From CBDBBY01 sp965203215 (GTDB lineage Bacteria; Pseudomonadota; Alphaproteobacteria; Rhodobacterales; Rhodobacteraceae): DNA of 64,000 bases. Of the stretch, positions 1-8,703 are shown piece by piece. The notes below the pieces were generated by a model. It did no database searches and had not been told where the DNA came from. It saw only the letters and a program-made list of their open reading frames with translations. The position numbers and the translations under genes were made by a program. The stretch is from the NCBI GenBank assembly GCA_965203215.1, contig CBDBBY010000001.1, positions 2,294,001-2,358,000 on the forward strand, in the 5' to 3' direction. Every line of letters begins with the position of its first letter. The stretch's first letter is position 1.

Positions 1-121
1 GGACGGCACGACGCTGGATCTTCCGGACTTCGAGATTTTCGCCTTCGATAAAGATGTTGTCGGTGGATTCGAAATTCACCGACGCGGCCCGGTCCCAGCG
101 CAATTGCACTTGAGGGTTCAT
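1..121 (-). CDS. Adenine-specific DNA methyltransferase, N-terminal piece (runs off left edge)
   Basis: The minus strand opens an ATG at 121 and reads MNPQVQLRWDRAAS, then NFESTDNIFIEGENLEV, to the window edge. The block [S/T]-[D/E]-N-[I/L]-F-I-E-G-[E/D]-N-L-E-V is the characteristic lead-in of type III Mod and related beta-class N6-adenine methyltransferases, just before the DPPYNTG motif, which would lie outside the window. Only about 40 residues are visible. After ENLEV the usual LKLLQK is replaced by RKIQRRA, so the gene may already be damaged. Identification rests on this one motif. An ISAs1 remnant begins about 60 bp upstream. Confidence 0.55.
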   Translation of the reverse strand, partial: MNPQVQLRWDRAASVNFESTDNIFIEGENLEVRKIQRRAV

Positions 122-182
122 TGCTTCAGGATGTTTTGCGAAGCGGCGAGACGGCCGCGCGAGCAGAGCGAAGAGGCAGGAC

Positions 183-576
183 ATGGAAGACTTCCGTCAA
201 TTTTTCAAGGGGGTCAAGGATCCCCGGACGAGCAACGCGACGCGCCACGACTTTCTCGAGATGCTGACGGTTGCGCTGCTTTCGAGCCTGTGCGGCGGCC
301 GGACCTGCGTCGACATGGCGGATTTCGCCGTCCTCAACGAGAAGTTTTTGCGCCGGTTCATGCGTCCGGAGCACGGGCCTCCCAGCCACGACGCCTTCTC
401 CCGGCTGTTCCGGATGATGGAGCCGGATCCGTTCGCGGCGGCCCTGTCGCGGTTCGCTTCAGGCTGGGCGAAGGCTCTGGAGGCGGACGGCGTCCGGCAA
501 ATCGCGGTCGACGGCAAGGCGCTCCGGCGCACGTTCTCGCGCGCCTCGGAGCTTTCGCCGCTGCATCTCTTCCTGA
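183..576 (+). pseudogene. ISAs1-family transposase, N-terminal fragment
   Basis: The frame reads MEDFRQFFKGVKDPR, then the H-repeat/ISAs1 signature around the first DDE aspartate (VDGKALRRTFSRA). That matches the N-terminal third of ISAs1 (H-repeat-associated) transposases, which are normally about 370 aa. The reading frame is cut after ASELSPLHLF, exactly where the left end of an IS1634-type element begins at about 573. The rest of the transposase is absent, so an IS jumped into an IS and the right part was later lost. Confidence 0.75.
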
Positions 577-1856
577 CTTCGACAGTTTGACTCGATTTTG
601 GCGCCGTTTCGGCTTTCCGGGGCGTTGCGCGCAAGGGAATTCCGGCTCTGTCGTGCTCCGGTGGAAAGTGTAGTGCTCCAAGGATAATGATCTTGCGGAA
701 GCCGTGATAGCGGTTCGGAAAACAGCGAATCAGGAATCGCCCCATGTTCCTCCGCGTCAAAACCAAGCCGGGAAGCTCCAGGAAGTCCGTCCAGCTCGTC
801 GAATCCGTGCGCGAGGGCCGCAAGGCCGGCCAGCGCATCGTCCGCCACGTCGGCGTCGCCAAGACCGACGCCGAGCTGGAGAAGCTCATGGAGCTCGGCG
901 AGACCATCAAGGTCGGAATCCGGTGCGAGCGGCAGCCCTCCCTGCTTCCGCAGGACAAGCTCGTCGCTCTGGCCCTCGAGGCCCGGCGGGAGAAGGGTCC
1001 GCCGGTCGTCATCGAGAAGACCCGCGAGGAGCATCGGGTCGTGACCGGCTTCCACGAGGCCTACGGGGCCGTCTACCGCCAGCTTGGCTTTGACGAGCTG
1101 CTGCCGTCCAAGAGAAACCGCACGGCGCGCGAGACGCTCCGGCACATCGCGACGGCGCGCATCGCCAATCCCGACAGCAAGCGCGGCACCGCCCGGCGGC
1201 TGGAGAGCGATCTCGGAGTTTCGATCCCGGTGCAGAGGATCTGCCGGATGATGGACCGGCTGGACGGAAAAGCGATCGAAAGCATGAAGGATCTCGCGGC
1301 CGGGGCGGCGCGGAGGCTGCTTCCGGAGTCGGCGAGCGTTGTCTTCTTCGACTGCACGACGCTGCACTTCGAGTCGGTCGATGCGGACGGGCTGCGCGAG
1401 TTCGGCTTCTCCAAGAACGGCCGCCATAGCCGGACCCAAGTTCTGCTTGCGCTGATGGTGACGTCCGACGGGCTGCCGATCGGCTACGAGGTGTTCCCCG
1501 GATCCGAGTATGAAGGAAAGAGCCTGATCCCGTCGCTGGAGAACATGCGAAAGCGCGAAGGGGTCGAGACGGCGATCCATGTCGCCGACCGGGGCATGTT
1601 CGGCGAGGCGAACCTCAAGGACATGGAGGAGCGGAATCTCCAGTATATTGTCGGCGCCCGGCTGAAATCGCTGCCGAAGGACTTGAAGGAGCGGATTCTC
1701 GACCTCGGCACCTACACGACGACCGGCGGCTCCGAGGACTCGCTTTCGGCGGAGTTCAAGCACAAGGGCCGCCGCATCGTCGTCGGATGGAGCCGGAAGC
1801 GGGCGAAAAAGGACGCCGCCGACCGGAAGAAGGCGGTCGACAAGCTCAATTGCGCG
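573..1856 (+). mobile_element. IS1634-family element, right end missing
   Basis: The left end begins about 573 inside the ISAs1 gene. The segment from there to the transposase start reappears in diverged form at about 49876-50100, which independently fixes this end. The element includes roughly 170 bp of leader and most of the transposase gene. Homology stops at about 1856, where the 3' flank of the PLD-type pseudogene begins, so the right terminal repeat is missing. Confidence 0.7.
744..1856 (+). pseudogene. IS1634-family transposase, C-terminally truncated
   Basis: The product begins MFLRVKTKPGSSRKSVQLVE and continues with the N-terminal RHVGVAKTDAELEKLMELGE module typical of IS1634 transposases (IS4-related DDE enzymes, usually about 550 aa). 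The first catalytic aspartate lies in VVFFDCTTLHFES and the second in IHVADRGMFG. The third acidic residue and the C-terminal helix are missing, because the frame leaves transposase sequence after AVDKLNC and runs into foreign sequence to a stop at 1958. About 370 native residues remain, so it is inactive by inference. Confidence 0.85.
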
Positions 1857-1890
1857 CCTTTTGTTGATGAAGCCTTCGCGTCGCCTCCCA

Positions 1891-2935
1891 TCAGCACCAC
1901 CCGTAGAGCCTTGTCCGTGTTCGCCCCCATGTGCCGAGCGCAAAAGAGCGCTCCATGATGTCCATCATCGATCGACCGGGCTTCAGTATCTCGAAGTACG
2001 GATTGTCTCGCGCCTCTCTGCTCTCGACGCAGGCGATGCCCGCTTTGTGCTCGCGCGCCCAATCGACAAGAGGCACTGTGTTTGGGATGTTCAATCTGAA
2101 CATTCCATTATCCGTATAGTATTTGAATATGAACGAACGGATTTCGCGGTCTGCGCAGTTGATGCCGATGGCGCTGCCATGTGCCGGTCCTCCCAATATG
2201 CGGTTCAGACTCCCTCGGCTACCTTCGAAAATTCGACCTGAAGGGTGTACTGCCCTGTGAAAGACTGCAATCCGGCCCAAGCTGTCGATGCTGCGGTTTC
2301 CGAGATCGCCTTTTGTTCGCTCCTCGGCGGAGCAACGCCTCTCTTCGGCGCGAAGTCAACCATCTTCGAGAAATTGTCGGCAACCCCCAATGCGATCATG
2401 TCTTTCCGATTGCGACCAAGATTCCGCAATGCGAATTGCTTCTCGTAAGCGGTCAACCTTTCGTCCGTCAACTCATCACCTGCACTCCAACAGCTTAGCC
2501 ACGCCTTCGCGGCGGACCCACGACTGTGGGAAGCATCACTCCAAAAGACGCACTCCCCGTTCCTTGCGAACCCGCCGCGACTCAGATTTGGCGATCGCAA
2601 GAGACAAATTGGTCATGGCGCCGATGTCGTTGAAGCCGCCCCCGCCGATGTAAAGTTTAGGATGAAAAGTTCCTGGGAGGCTGTCCACGACGCGAACGTG
2701 CCAGCCGCTGTCGCGGGCGCTTCTCAAGGCATTGGGATGGGTTACGAAGTCTTTCGCGTCAGCAACCAGCCGGATCTCGCCGACGCCGCCCTCATCGAGA
2801 ATTTCCTTCACCAGTCTGAATCCCTGCGTGGAAACATATGCTACGGCCATTCCCACGGAAGAGGGACGCACGCGCAGAATCTGCTTGCGAAGCAACGCCT
2901 TGTAAGAATTGCCGGTCAACCCGGTTGTTTCAACT
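1891..2935 (-). pseudogene. Phospholipase-D-fold (NgoFVII-like) nuclease gene, frameshifted
   Basis: Three overlapping minus-strand frames join into one protein. The first (from 2919, or read back in frame to 2935) has VAYVSTQGFRLVKEIL and the PLD-type HxK motif in TFHPKLYIGGGGFND. The second carries ECVFWSDASHSRGSAAKAW. The third, from LGGPAHGSAIGINCADREI to GTWGRTRTRLYGWC, resembles the C-terminal domain of NgoFVII-type restriction enzymes. Frameshifts lie near 2560 and 2220. Only one HxK motif is seen, as in single-motif PLD nucleases that dimerise. No ATG precedes the TTG at 2919, and an IS1182 element abuts this 5' end, so the promoter and start were probably lost with the insertion. The PLD fold is fairly sure; the restriction role is inference. 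Confidence 0.6.
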
Positions 2936-4563
2936 GCATATGAGGCCGTTGAACAACCCGGCCCTCGGCGATTTCCGGGCCGGCTGACGCGGCGCGTCCG
3001 GTCGGAGGTCCGCCGGGCGGAGTCAGGCGAATCCGGCGCGCATTTGGCGAATCCGGCCCGCCCATCGCGCCGGAACCGCGGAAACGAGCATTTCGCGCAT
3101 CCGAATCAGGCCGGAGGCGGGGAATCGCGCGTGGAAAGCGGCCGCGAGCCGCTTCAGGTTGATCGCGGCGGCCGTCGGGCAGGACTGGATCTTCATGTTT
3201 CCGAGGCCGCGCCGCACGGCGCGGCGCAGCCCGTGCTGCGTCTTCGTTTCTCCGTGGAAGCCCTCCGACCGCCAGAAATGGCGCCGGTAGAGCTGCCGGT
3301 CCTCTTCGCTTCTTCGAAGCGTCCGCCGACGGCCGCGCAGCAGCGCCGGATAGTCGTCGCCGATGATCACCGTCCTGCACCGGCTCTGCTTGGACAGGCA
3401 ATCGCCCTTGAGCGGGCAGCGCGCGCAGTCCTTCGCCTTGGCGTGGAAGAACCGCCCGTGCTTCCGGGGCTTGCCCGGACGCAGCACCTTGCCCCGCGGG
3501 CATTTCATGATGTCGTGCTTCGCGTCGTAGCGGAACCGGCGAAGCGGCACGCGGCTCTTGGCCGGCTCCCGCTTCGCCGGGATCAGCGGATCGATCCCCC
3601 GCCGCTCCAGGCCGCCGTAGACCTTGGCGAAGGCGTAGCCCGCGTCGGCGGCCGCCGTGCCGATCTCCTGCCCGGTCACCGCGCGCACCTCGTCGACCTG
3701 CGACTCGATCATGTCGCCCTCGCCCGCTTCGCCGGTCGTCACCGCCACATCGAGAACGACCCCGTTCTCGTCGTCGACGGCCGTGTGCTGCTTGAAGCAG
3801 GGCTCGGGGCGCTGGCCCTTGCGGCTCGTCGCCAGACTCGCGTCGGCGTCCGTCTTGCCTGCCTTCTTGCGCTTGCCGGCAGGCCGGGCGTCCGCCTTCC
3901 CTCGCTCGCCATCCGACGCGCCCGCAGCCTTGCTCTCGCCGTCCGTCGCGCCCTCTTCGGCCGCCGCGTCGCCGTTCCCGGAAGCCACCGCATCCGCATG
4001 GCGGTCAACCATGCTCTTCCAGCCCGCGTCGGCCCGGATCAGCGTGGCGTCCACATGCACGACCTCGCCCTTCGCGATCCCCGCATCAACGCAAGCCGAC
4101 ACCGTGCGCCGGAAGATCTTCCGGAACCGCGCCTCGCCCCCGCGCTGGCGGATCCGGGTCAAGCTCGAATGATCCGGAAGCCGCTCGTCAAGACCGCAGC
4201 CGATGAACCAGCGGATCGCGAGGTTCACCTGTGCTTCGCGCATCAGACGGCGGTCATGCACAAACCCGAGCAGGAACCCCGCCAGCATCAGGCGAACCGC
4301 GACCTCGGGATCGATCCCCGGACGACCGTTGTTCGCGCATCAGCAATCGGCGACCTCCTCGTGCAGCCAGCCCGGATCGAGAACCCGGTCGACGCGCGCC
4401 AGGACGTGATCGTCGGGAACCAGCTGCTCCAGAGGCCCGGCGACGAACAGCTCAAGTTGGGCGGGCGGCTTTCGCTTCAGCATCTCGTGGCCTTCCCAAT
4501 TCCAGAAACAACATCAGGTATCATGAACCACGAAACGAGGGGTTTTTCAACAGCCCCATATGC
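2936..4563. mobile_element. IS1182-family element with both terminal inverted repeats
   Basis: The ends 2936-2959 and 4540-4563 are inverted repeats matching at 21 of 24 positions (starting GCATATG and ending AACCC). They enclose a single transposase reading frame. I could not see a convincing target-site duplication. A piece of the same left end recurs at 39941-40012, showing that a relative once sat there. Confidence 0.8.
3023..4483 (-). pseudogene. IS1182-family transposase with internal TGA
   Basis: The natural start is the ATG at 4483 (MLKRKPPAQLELFVAGPLEQ), followed by the N-terminal DUF772 region. An in-frame TGA at 4342-4340 sits between EEVADC and CANNGRPGIDPEVAVRLMLAG, where the family normally has an aromatic residue. 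From 4288 the frame is open for 421 codons with the DDE features of the IS5/IS1182 superfamily: HVDATLIRADAGW, TAAADAGYA and the C-terminal RSEGFHGETKTQHGLRRAVR block. It therefore encodes about 486 codons with one nonsense change. A restart at 4288 would lack the first 65 residues, so activity is doubtful. Confidence 0.85.
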
Positions 4564-4584
4564 CACTTCGTTCGGTTCGCTTAA

Positions 4585-4791
4585 TCAATCGATCTCGATA
4601 CCAACGCCAAAATCGGTCTTCGGATGCGTTCCGCCGGCGTTGATCCTCCATTTTGTCCGCAACTTGGTCTTTATGAAACTCGATTCGTTTCGATGCTTCA
4701 CCCATATATAGTGCCGTGCTCCCTCTCCATAGTGTTCTGCATGCCGTTGCAGAGGAAGTTTGGCCGACACATTGCCGCCCCCGCGATCCAA
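4585..4791 (-). CDS. Short ORF of unknown function beside IS1182
   Basis: A 68-codon frame reads MDRGGGNVSAKLPLQRH, then a charged stretch with KTKLRTKWRINAGG, and ends DFGVGIEID. I do not recognise it. It lies between the IS1182 right end and a mosaic of IS110-like sequence and may be the stump of a gene cut by one of them. No convincing ribosome-binding site was seen, and it may be non-coding. Confidence 0.2.
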   Translation of the reverse strand: MDRGGGNVSAKLPLQRHAEHYGEGARHYIWVKHRNESSFIKTKLRTKWRINAGGTHPKTDFGVGIEID

Positions 4792-4919
4792 TGCGCTGCG
4801 CTGATCGTCAAGTTTTGTCCGGACAGACTTTTCACTCTTCAGAAATCCGTTTCGGAAACATTAAGCATTTTGTCTCCGCGGACTCGCGGGAATAAGCTCT
4901 GTCTGAGTTCCCCGATTGT

Positions 4920-5060
4920 TGCGCCTCGCCTCGCCTCGACGCCGCGGCGGTGCCCCCAAGCTGCGTCTATTTGAAGATCAAAGACCGGAAGGGCCAAGAT
5001 GCAAGCAACCGGATTTCCGGGGCGTCTGCAAGCGCCGCGAAAATTGCCTCCCGCCGCCGA
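4920..5060 (+). repeat. ~140-bp dispersed repeat T, copy A
   Basis: This segment aligns along its length with 8140-8314 (minus) and 12836-12955 (plus). Shared blocks include CCCCCAAGCTGCGTC, a GAAGATC stretch, GATGCAAGCAA and a GGGGCG(C/T)(T/G)TGCAAGCG block. Two copies sit next to IS110-type transposase debris, so it may be an end of such an element or a non-autonomous derivative. Confidence 0.6.
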
Positions 5061-5139
5061 TTCAAGGACGCCGACGATCCCGTGTTCGCCGGTCGGCGGG
5101 ACAAGCTGGACCGGCGCAGGCGGCAGGGACGCGACGGCT

Positions 5140-5300
5140 TCCAGCTCAGCATTGAACTCTGCCCGCTTTGATCTGCCATGCATCCCCCATGCATCCCGGT
5201 CATGGTGTCGTCCTTTCCTGCTCAGGGGATGGTTGATGGCGAAACCAAAGGACTTGCCATGATCGGACTTCATTGAAAGCTTTTTGCAGAACTTCTGTAT
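5140..5300 (-). pseudogene. IS110-type transposase debris
   Basis: On the minus strand this stretch reads MHGRSKRAEFNAELEA and matches about 7990-8130, where MRGRSKRAEFKTELEA is joined to a recognisable IS110 C-terminal region. It is a short relic of the same element type and has no catalytic residues. It stops where an IS5-type fragment begins on the other strand at about 5293. Confidence 0.45.
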
Positions 5301-5519
5301 CTCAACCGGATGACGCCGGTCGTGCCGCCGAAGGCGAACCGGAAAGCCGAACGGGACTGCGACCGGGAAACCTGCAAACTTCGGAACGAGATCGAACGGC
5401 TGTTCCGGAGATTCAAGGGCTGCCGGCGCATCTTCACGCGGTTCGACAAGCTCGACGCGACGTTTCCGGGCTTCCTGAACCTCGCTGCCGTCGTCGAAAT
5501 GATGTATGATTTAGCATAG
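5294..5519 (+). pseudogene. IS5-family transposase, C-terminal fragment
   Basis: The frame reads MTPVVPPKANRKAERDCD, then NEIERLFRRFKGCRRIFTRF and ends VVEMMYDLA. This is the standard C-terminal block around the third DDE glutamate (E of NEIERLFRRFK) of IS5-type transposases. Only about 70 of roughly 250 or more residues remain, and the N-terminal DD residues are absent. It directly abuts IS110-like debris, so the two elements recombined or one inserted into the other. Confidence 0.8.
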
Positions 5520-5554
5520 ACAGGCCCTAAAAAATCGATGATCGGTGTCTGGCA

Positions 5555-6024
5555 TTAGAACGTCCAGTTTTCTGCCTCCATGAACCCTTCAAGGGACAGG
5601 CGGCCGATTCCGAAATGGTCGCAGATGTTTGGTATCCTCGCCCCGTTCGGGGGATTGCTCTCCATCGCAACAACTGATCCGTTGAGAACGGACGCCCGCG
5701 CGACAATGAAAGGGTCCGCGTTGAGTCCGCCCTTCTGAAGCTTGCGACGCTCAATGACCTGCTGGAAATGCCGCTCTCTGAAACTCCGTTGACGACATGT
5801 GCTTCATCGGCGTTTGGTGCAGGGAAAATTTCTCTATTGTCACCTGCCCAATCACGCAACGTCGAGATACGATGATTCTCAATCTCGCGCCTGACTTCAC
5901 GGGTGGACGTGATTCTATCGTTCGCCACCAACTCGTCAAACCGCCTCCAAAGCGTCGGGAATCGGTTCCGGTAGTAGCTGTCGAATAGCTGGCAAAACAC
6001 ATTGGTGTCGAAGACGTAGCTCAA
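5555..6024 (-). pseudogene. DUF4411 (PIN-like) protein, frameshifted
   Basis: It starts at a TTG at 6024 (SYVFDTNVFCQLFDSYY), the DUF4411 N-terminus with the PIN-fold DTNVF motif, and continues to REVRREIENH. Near 5790 the frame shifts. The correct continuation, FQQVIERRKLQKGGLNADPF then NICDHFGIGRLSLEGFM and ending AENWTF at 5555, lies in another frame. DUF4411 proteins are usually about 165 aa and pair with XRE-ImmA proteins as putative toxin and antitoxin. The start overlaps the ImmA stop by 3 nt, so the two genes were translationally coupled. The toxin half is now inactive by inference. Confidence 0.7.
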
Positions 6025-7145
6025 GGTTGCGTCCGTGCAACATAGTTCTCAAGCTGGGTTACGTGCCGGGGCTTCATGTCGAGGAAGTCGGCTAGCTGGT
6101 CGTAATCGATCCGATTTTGGTAATATCGACTAAAGGCAAGGTTGATATACTCCGTTCCCAGGTATGCAATCTTCGTGTAATAGTGATTGCCGCCCCCATT
6201 CCCGCTGCGGAACTGTTCGGCCCACTGTCTCGCAGCCTGCTCGTACTCGCCCGAAGTGATCAGATCTCGATTGCGGAATTCCCGATAGACAAACTCCCGA
6301 CTCACGCTGAAGCGCTCTGCCAAGCGCTGAGCCAAGGCTCGGTCCGGAGGCAAATCGACGACCGCTTCGTCAAACCAATCTCGCGGCACCATTATCCGCG
6401 CCGCCATGCTGTTGCAGATGACCTCGATCCGCCGGTTTTCCCGCGAAAGGCGATCAACAAATTCGTCGCTTGTCGCATCGACGCCGCTGGTTCGGAAGAG
6501 AAGATGCGCCAGCTCGTGGAACAGCGTGAAGATCTGCCGGGTCTTCGCCGTCGAATTATTGACATAAATGATCGGGAATTCGTCATCATACAGGCAGAAC
6601 CCGGAATAGCCCGGCTCTCTGAACTGGTCTTTGAATACATGGATGCCGACGTTGAATAGCGCCTTTCGCCATTCGCCAAGCGCAGTTGCTGCGCTATCCC
6701 ATGCTGTCTGCTGAGCGAATGAGACGCCAAGATAGTCTCTCACCTGAGCAGCGTTCCACTCGATGGAACGGTTTGGTTCGTACTCGAGGTTCCCTGTGAT
6801 CAGGCGCCGTGCGGGATTGCGGCCCTCGTGCAGCTCTTCAAGGGCCATGCGGAATGATTGCGCCTTGTGCAGGAGCAAACGAATTCTTGGCGGAATCTCG
6901 GCAATTTGCGCCCGCTCCAGGGTGCGGAATGACTCGTCGACCGAAGGCACGTCAGGTGGCTCGGGAAAGAAGAACACTGCAACGGGCACCTTGAATTTGT
7001 CTGCCAAAAGTTCCAGCTGCGGATAGCTCGGAAAGCTTTCTCCGTTCTCCCATCTCTCGATTCTGGGGAACTTCTCGGCGACGGCGTCCAAGGAGTAGCC
7101 GACCCGCCGACGCGCCCAAGTCAAGACAGCCGGCGTGATTGGCAT
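6021..7145 (-). CDS. XRE-type DNA-binding ImmA/IrrE metallo-endopeptidase
   Basis: This 374-aa protein begins at ATG 7145 (MPITPAVLTWARRRVGYSLD). An N-terminal helix-turn-helix covers about residues 8-60 (AVAEKFPRIERWENG). A C-terminal ImmA/IrrE peptidase has the zinc motif HELAH at about 210-214 (IFTLFHELAHLLF). Such COG2856 proteins act as regulators that cleave or sequester a partner, and this architecture is the one found upstream of DUF4411. The gene overlaps the DUF4411 start, giving an antitoxin-first two-gene operon. The catalytic motif is intact, so this half appears functional although its partner is frameshifted. Confidence 0.85.
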   Translation of the reverse strand: MPITPAVLTWARRRVGYSLDAVAEKFPRIERWENGESFPSYPQLELLADKFKVPVAVFFFPEPPDVPSVDESFRTLERAQIAEIPPRIRLLLHKAQSFRMALEELHEGRNPARRLITGNLEYEPNRSIEWNAAQVRDYLGVSFAQQTAWDSAATALGEWRKALFNVGIHVFKDQFREPGYSGFCLYDDEFPIIYVNNSTAKTRQIFTLFHELAHLLFRTSGVDATSDEFVDRLSRENRRIEVICNSMAARIMVPRDWFDEAVVDLPPDRALAQRLAERFSVSREFVYREFRNRDLITSGEYEQAARQWAEQFRSGNGGGNHYYTKIAYLGTEYINLAFSRYYQNRIDYDQLADFLDMKPRHVTQLENYVARTQP

Positions 7146-7431
7146 TTCGTTCGGCAAAGTTGACCGCTCCCCACACTGCCACAAGCTAATGCGATACGAT
7201 ATCATGAATGCCAAGGTCGAAAAAGGTGTGTCCGGCCTGCATGGAAATGCTCGGACCGTGTCCATATCGCACAGGCGTGCTTTGAAGCGCTGCGACCGCC
7301 CCCTGGTTTTCCTGATCCCGTCTCGACGGCCGTTTGCCCTTGCACCGTCCTCGGTCGTTCCCGCATCTCTGGAGACGCAGACCTCCGTCTTGAGTTGTTC
7401 GACGAAACCGAATTCCGGAAAACCTCTTCTT

Positions 7432-8136
7432 TCATTTCCCATTGATTTCCGTTCGCAGCCGCCGCCCGTCTCCCAAGCAGAAACGGAAGCCCGGAACAAC
7501 CCCTTCTTCGTCGCGGCGGCCCGGACCATCCGCGCCATCTTGTTCGCCGGCGCCGCCGCGGGTCGGCTTCGGCAGTTTCCTGTTCGGCAGCACGGCCAGC
7601 CAAGGATTGTCGGTTCCGCGCCGCGATGCCCGTCGGATGACCGCGATCCCTCCTGCGGCGGGCAGCTGCCCGAGGTCGCGCTGCCCCATCTTTGAGATCT
7701 GATCGAGCTTCGGCTTTCCCCTAAGTCGAGCATTGGCGGGGGACCAGGCCGAGAAGTCGCGCCCGCGACGGTAGCCCTCCATCGGCGGCGCAAAGACCTG
7801 GATCGCCATGGCGCAGGTCGGCCCGGTTCCCGGGATGGCTGTCATGCGCCTCGCTTCGTCGCTCTCCTTCGCTCGCTTGCGCGCCTCCTTGTCCAGCTTC
7901 CCGATCTTCGCGGCGAGATTGCCAATCCGTTCGGGCAATTCGCGGTCCGGACCGCGAACCGCCGCCGGAAGCCGCGCCTCCAGCTCAGTCTTGAACTCCG
8001 CCCGCTTCGATCTCCCACGCATCCCGGTCATGGTGTCGTCCTTTCCCGTTCGAGGGATGGTTGATCCGAAACCAAAGCATCTCCATGACCAATTCCTCGC
8101 AAAAGCCTTTTGCAGAGCTTTTGAAACATGACCCAA
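7432..8136 (-). pseudogene. IS110-family transposase, C-terminal half, frameshifted
   Basis: The frame contains ERIGNLAAKIGKLDKEARKR, then RRMTAIPGTGPTCAMAIQVF and KPKLDQISKMGQRDLGQL, which are the transposase_20 hallmarks of IS110-family enzymes (the helix-hairpin-helix PG-G block and the serine-region RDF block). The usual WLGLVP after DFSAW is frame-disrupted, and further frameshifts follow AGGIAVIRRASRRGT. The RuvC-like N-terminal domain is missing. It lies directly upstream of the ImmA gene and may have donated or removed its promoter. Confidence 0.75.
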
Positions 8137-8139
8137 CGG

Positions 8140-8314
8140 GCTCGGGAGGCCGGAGGGGCTGACCCCGTTCGGCGGCGGGAGGCGGTCTTCGCGGCGCTTG
8201 CAAGCGCCCCGTGAATCCCGATTGCTTGCATCCCGGGCCCCTCCAATCGTGGATCTTCAACTGGACGCAGCTTGGGGGACCCGACGCCCCGGCGTCAAGG
8301 CGGAGTCGCATCAA
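8140..8314 (-). repeat. ~140-bp dispersed repeat T, copy B
   Basis: On the minus strand this matches copy A (4920-5060) and copy C (12836-12955), including the CCCCCAAGCTGCGTC core. Relative to the adjacent IS110 debris it lies on the opposite side and in the opposite orientation from copy A, which would fit related sequences carried at both ends of one element. Confidence 0.6.
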
Positions 8315-8394
8315 AGGATGAACTCGGACATTAGGAAAAATTTAGGCTCATTTCGTGAATCGTATGCAGACAGTGAATCGACGGCGACTTCGAC

Positions 8395-8580
8395 ATAGAA
8401 TTGTCGGCTTGCGCTCTGATCAAGGCAAGCGAACAGAAGCCACTGCAAGTCGTTCTCGCGGAATTTCGTTGCAATGCCGCGGCAGTCGAACGGAGGTCGC
8501 TTGAAACGGCATTATCGGTTGCCGTTCATTTGGATGGGTTCGTGAAACGGCCATGCCTGCAAATTGCGAAATGAGCCAAA
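8395..8580 (-). repeat. Dispersed repeat related to 17180-17370 (possible transposase tail)
   Basis: This stretch aligns with 17180-17370: both run GGCTTGCGCTCTGATC, then AATT(T/C)CGTTGC, and end CATGCCTGCAAATTGCG. On the minus strand both can be read as a degraded peptide with RGIATKF or RGVATEF followed by ACLDQSA, faintly like the [R]-x-[I/V]-A-T-[R]-[Y/F] tail of IS5-type transposases. The coding assignment is weak; the sequence repeat itself is clear. Confidence 0.45.
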
Positions 8581-8703
8581 ATATGAATCCATTTTGAACA
8601 AAACATGGGGAATTTCTGACAGTGCAGAATCCGAATTTTCCGAAATTAGTCTTTATCGAGCAATGGGTTGAGAGGCCGATGGGCGGATTCTAGCCCATGA
8701 AGT

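Noticed and set aside
459..1943. Long minus-strand frame opposite the IS1634 transposase
   Set aside because: It mirrors the high-GC coding strand, has Arg/Leu/Ala-rich composition and no domain; the plus strand gives a clear transposase.
2909..4711. 600-codon plus-strand frame over IS1182
   Set aside because: It is antisense to a recognisable transposase and extends beyond both IS ends without any motif.
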